Source: Planctomycetota bacterium
Lineage (GTDB): Bacteria; Planctomycetota; Planctomycetia; Pirellulales; Lacipirellulaceae
DNA length: 5,811 bases
Assembly: GCA_013151315.1 (NCBI GenBank)
Contig: JAADIN010000240.1
Coordinates: 1 to 5,811, forward strand
Reading direction: 5' to 3'
Both the position numbers and the translations under genes were made by a program. The notes under the pieces were generated by a model. It did no database searches. It was not told the DNA's origin and saw only the letters and a list, made by a program, of their open reading frames with translations. Positions 4,680 through 5,811 of this stretch are shown piece after piece (position 1 is the stretch's first letter; each line of letters begins with the position of its first letter).

Positions 4680-5618
4680 ATGAAAGCATCTCTGCCCGCC
4701 CAAAACTGTTGGTTTCTCACCGGAGCGACGGCCGTTGGCAAGTCGCAAGTCGGCTTGGTGCTGGCTCGGAAGCTGGGGGCGGAAATCATTTCGCTCGATT
4801 CGATGGCCATCTATCGCGGGATGGACATCGGCACGGCCAAACCGACCGCCGAGCAGCAGGCCCAGGTGCCGCACCATCTGATTGATGTCGCCGACCCGCA
4901 GGAAGACTACAGCATCGATCGCTATCTCGAAGCGGCCCATGCCAAAATTGCCGAGATCGGCGACCGCGGACGCCAAGTGCTGTTCGTGGGGGGGACGCCG
5001 CTCTATTTGAAGGCCCTGCTACGTGGCCTCTCTTCCGGCCCGCCGGCCAATTGGGAGTTGCGAGCAGAAATCGAAGCCGAGGTGGCCGAGGTCGGCAATC
5101 AGGGTTTGTACCAGCGGTTGGAACTGCTCGACCCGGTCGCGGCATCGCAAATCCATCCGCACGACACGCGTCGTCTCATCCGAGCGGTGGAAGTCTTTCG
5201 CGCAACGGGCGAACCGATTAGCCATCACCAATTGCAGTTCGAGGAAGGACAGGTTGCCGAGGACTGCCGAGTGTTTGTGTTGCGGCGTCCTCGCGAGGAG
5301 CAACACGAGCGGATCAATCTACGCGTCGATTCCATGATCGAGCGCGGACTGATCGAAGAGGTGCGGCAACTTACGTCGGACGGAAAAAAACTCGGGCGCA
5401 CCGCAAGCCAAGCGGTCGGCTATCGTGAGGTGATCAGCTATCTTTCCGACGGAGATCGCGAAACGATGCTCGCCAACATGAAAACGCGCACGCGCCGTTT
5501 CGCCAAGCGGCAGGGCACCTGGTTTCGCAGCCTCAGCGAATGCCGATTCGTGGACCTCGAAGGCGAAACTGCCCCCGAGGCGATTGCCGACCAGATTATT
5601 GCCCTGCCTACGGACTAA
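4680..5618 (+). CDS. miaA: tRNA dimethylallyltransferase
   Basis: MiaA transfers a dimethylallyl group to N6 of adenosine 37 in tRNAs that read codons starting with U, helping keep the reading frame. The 312-residue protein has the family's parts in order: P-loop GATAVGKS (15-22), DSMAIYRGMDIGTAKP (40-55) for substrate tRNA and prenyl donor contacts, HHLIDV (65-70), and GGTPLYLKALLRG (104-116, where most relatives have Gly instead of Pro107). Later come HPHDTRRLIRAVEVF, TASQAVGYREVISYL and TRRFAKRQGTWFR near the C-terminus. The ATG at 4680 is preferred: GAGGA at 4672-4676 lies just upstream and MKASLPAQN leads straight into the P-loop strand. An in-frame TTG at 4662 would add only 6 residues. 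The gene follows tnpA on the same strand after 106 nt and probably has its own promoter, which I could not identify. Its last 11 nt overlap the convergent ompH-like gene. Confidence 0.97.
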   Translation: MKASLPAQNCWFLTGATAVGKSQVGLVLARKLGAEIISLDSMAIYRGMDIGTAKPTAEQQAQVPHHLIDVADPQEDYSIDRYLEAAHAKIAEIGDRGRQVLFVGGTPLYLKALLRGLSSGPPANWELRAEIEAEVAEVGNQGLYQRLELLDPVAASQIHPHDTRRLIRAVEVFRATGEPISHHQLQFEEGQVAEDCRVFVLRRPREEQHERINLRVDSMIERGLIEEVRQLTSDGKKLGRTASQAVGYREVISYLSDGDRETMLANMKTRTRRFAKRQGTWFRSLSECRFVDLEGETAPEAIADQIIALPTD

Positions 5619-5811
5619 CTTTTCCAGCCTTCGACCGAAGGCCTTCCGTCTCCAGCCTTCCTTTCAACTGCCTAGCAACTTCTTGGGTAATGTCGGCCCC
5701 CGGAGTGTAGGTAAGCACGACCGAGTCGTTTCTGGTGAGCACAACATCAAAACCTTTTCGCTGAGCAACTTCGGCGCTGATTTGCTTGGCCTGCTGACGG
5801 TAGTTTTGGAT
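5608..5811 (-). CDS. C-terminal part of an OmpH/Skp-like periplasmic chaperone
   Basis: Read on the minus strand from the window edge, 67 codons run to a TAG at 5610-5608. The peptide (IQNYRQQAKQISAEVAQRKG, FDVVLTRNDSVVLTYTPGAD, ITQEVARQLKGRL...) matches the end of OmpH/Skp-family proteins: a charged helix, the conserved strand KGFDVVL with a following VLTYTPGADIT (compare the family's VLYADPxxDIT), and a last helix. Skp-type proteins are exported trimers that hold unfolded outer-membrane proteins in the periplasm; signal peptide and N-terminus lie beyond the window. The tail GLRSKAGKVSP extends past the usual end and includes the hairpin at 5627-5642. The gene converges on miaA with an 11-nt overlap. 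Confidence 0.75.
   Translation of the reverse strand: MQNYRQQAKQISAEVAQRKGFDVVLTRNDSVVLTYTPGADITQEVARQLKGRLETEGLRSKAGKVSP
5627..5642. repeat. small hairpin at the miaA/ompH junction, similar to the GGCCGAAGGCC repeats
   Basis: GCCTTCG at 5627-5633 pairs with CGAAGGC at 5636-5642; the 2-nt gap means the top pairs would open to form the loop. GACCGAAGGCC at 5633-5643 differs by one base from the GGCCGAAGGCC hairpin found twice in the palindrome cluster. It lies 9 nt after the miaA stop and within the ompH-like coding tail. A T-run precedes rather than follows it on the plus strand, so an intrinsic miaA terminator is not supported. Confidence 0.4.

Noticed and set aside
4368..4976. 202-codon open frame on the minus strand across the tnpA-miaA junction
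   Set aside because: It is antisense to two well-supported genes, spans their intergenic gap and has no recognisable domain.
5627..5642. Intrinsic terminator of miaA
   Set aside because: The hairpin has no following T-run on the plus strand and lies inside the opposing coding region.

Overview
The window looks like chromosomal DNA from a planctomycete, probably of the Pirellula type. This is inferred from the protein styles (a planctomycete-like DUF4105 lipoprotein, a long AmmeMemoRadiSam B protein with an N-terminal extension, an OmpH-type protein next to miaA), the moderate GC content and the scattered gene order. No rRNA, tRNA or other marker is present, so the assignment is tentative.

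Layout from left to right: (1) A DUF4105 probable lipoprotein gene on the minus strand runs off the left edge (1-764). (2) A 165-nt divergent gap follows. (3) An AmmeMemoRadiSam system protein B (MEMO-family) gene on the plus strand (930-2202) is broken by a frameshift near 1773. (4) An 83-nt convergent gap is almost filled by an inverted repeat built from degenerate 7-nt units. (5) hisG and hisE lie on the minus strand (hisE upstream, ATGA overlap) and encode the first two steps of histidine synthesis. (6) A 567-nt gap holds a weak hisE promoter, about 250 nt of unrecognised sequence, and a 236-nt nested palindrome made of a REP/inverse-REP pair with GTAG tetranucleotides and four GGCCTTCGGCC-type hairpins. 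(7) A small IS200-like (Y1, HUH) transposase gene follows on the plus strand (4121-4573), with a hairpin that could cover its ribosome binding site. (8) miaA (4680-5618, plus strand) encodes tRNA dimethylallyltransferase. (9) The C-terminal end of an OmpH/Skp-like periplasmic chaperone gene enters from the right edge on the minus strand and overlaps the miaA end by 11 nt.

The housekeeping genes (hisEG, miaA, ompH-like) are ordinary. The most notable part is 3847-4600, where a single-domain Y1 transposase sits directly beside a concentric set of palindromes whose 28-nt hairpins carry a 5' GTAG, the hallmark of REP sequences mobilised by REP-associated tyrosine transposases (RAYTs). The second point of interest is heptanucleotide repetition in two intergenic regions, one of which appears to run into the 3' end of hisG.
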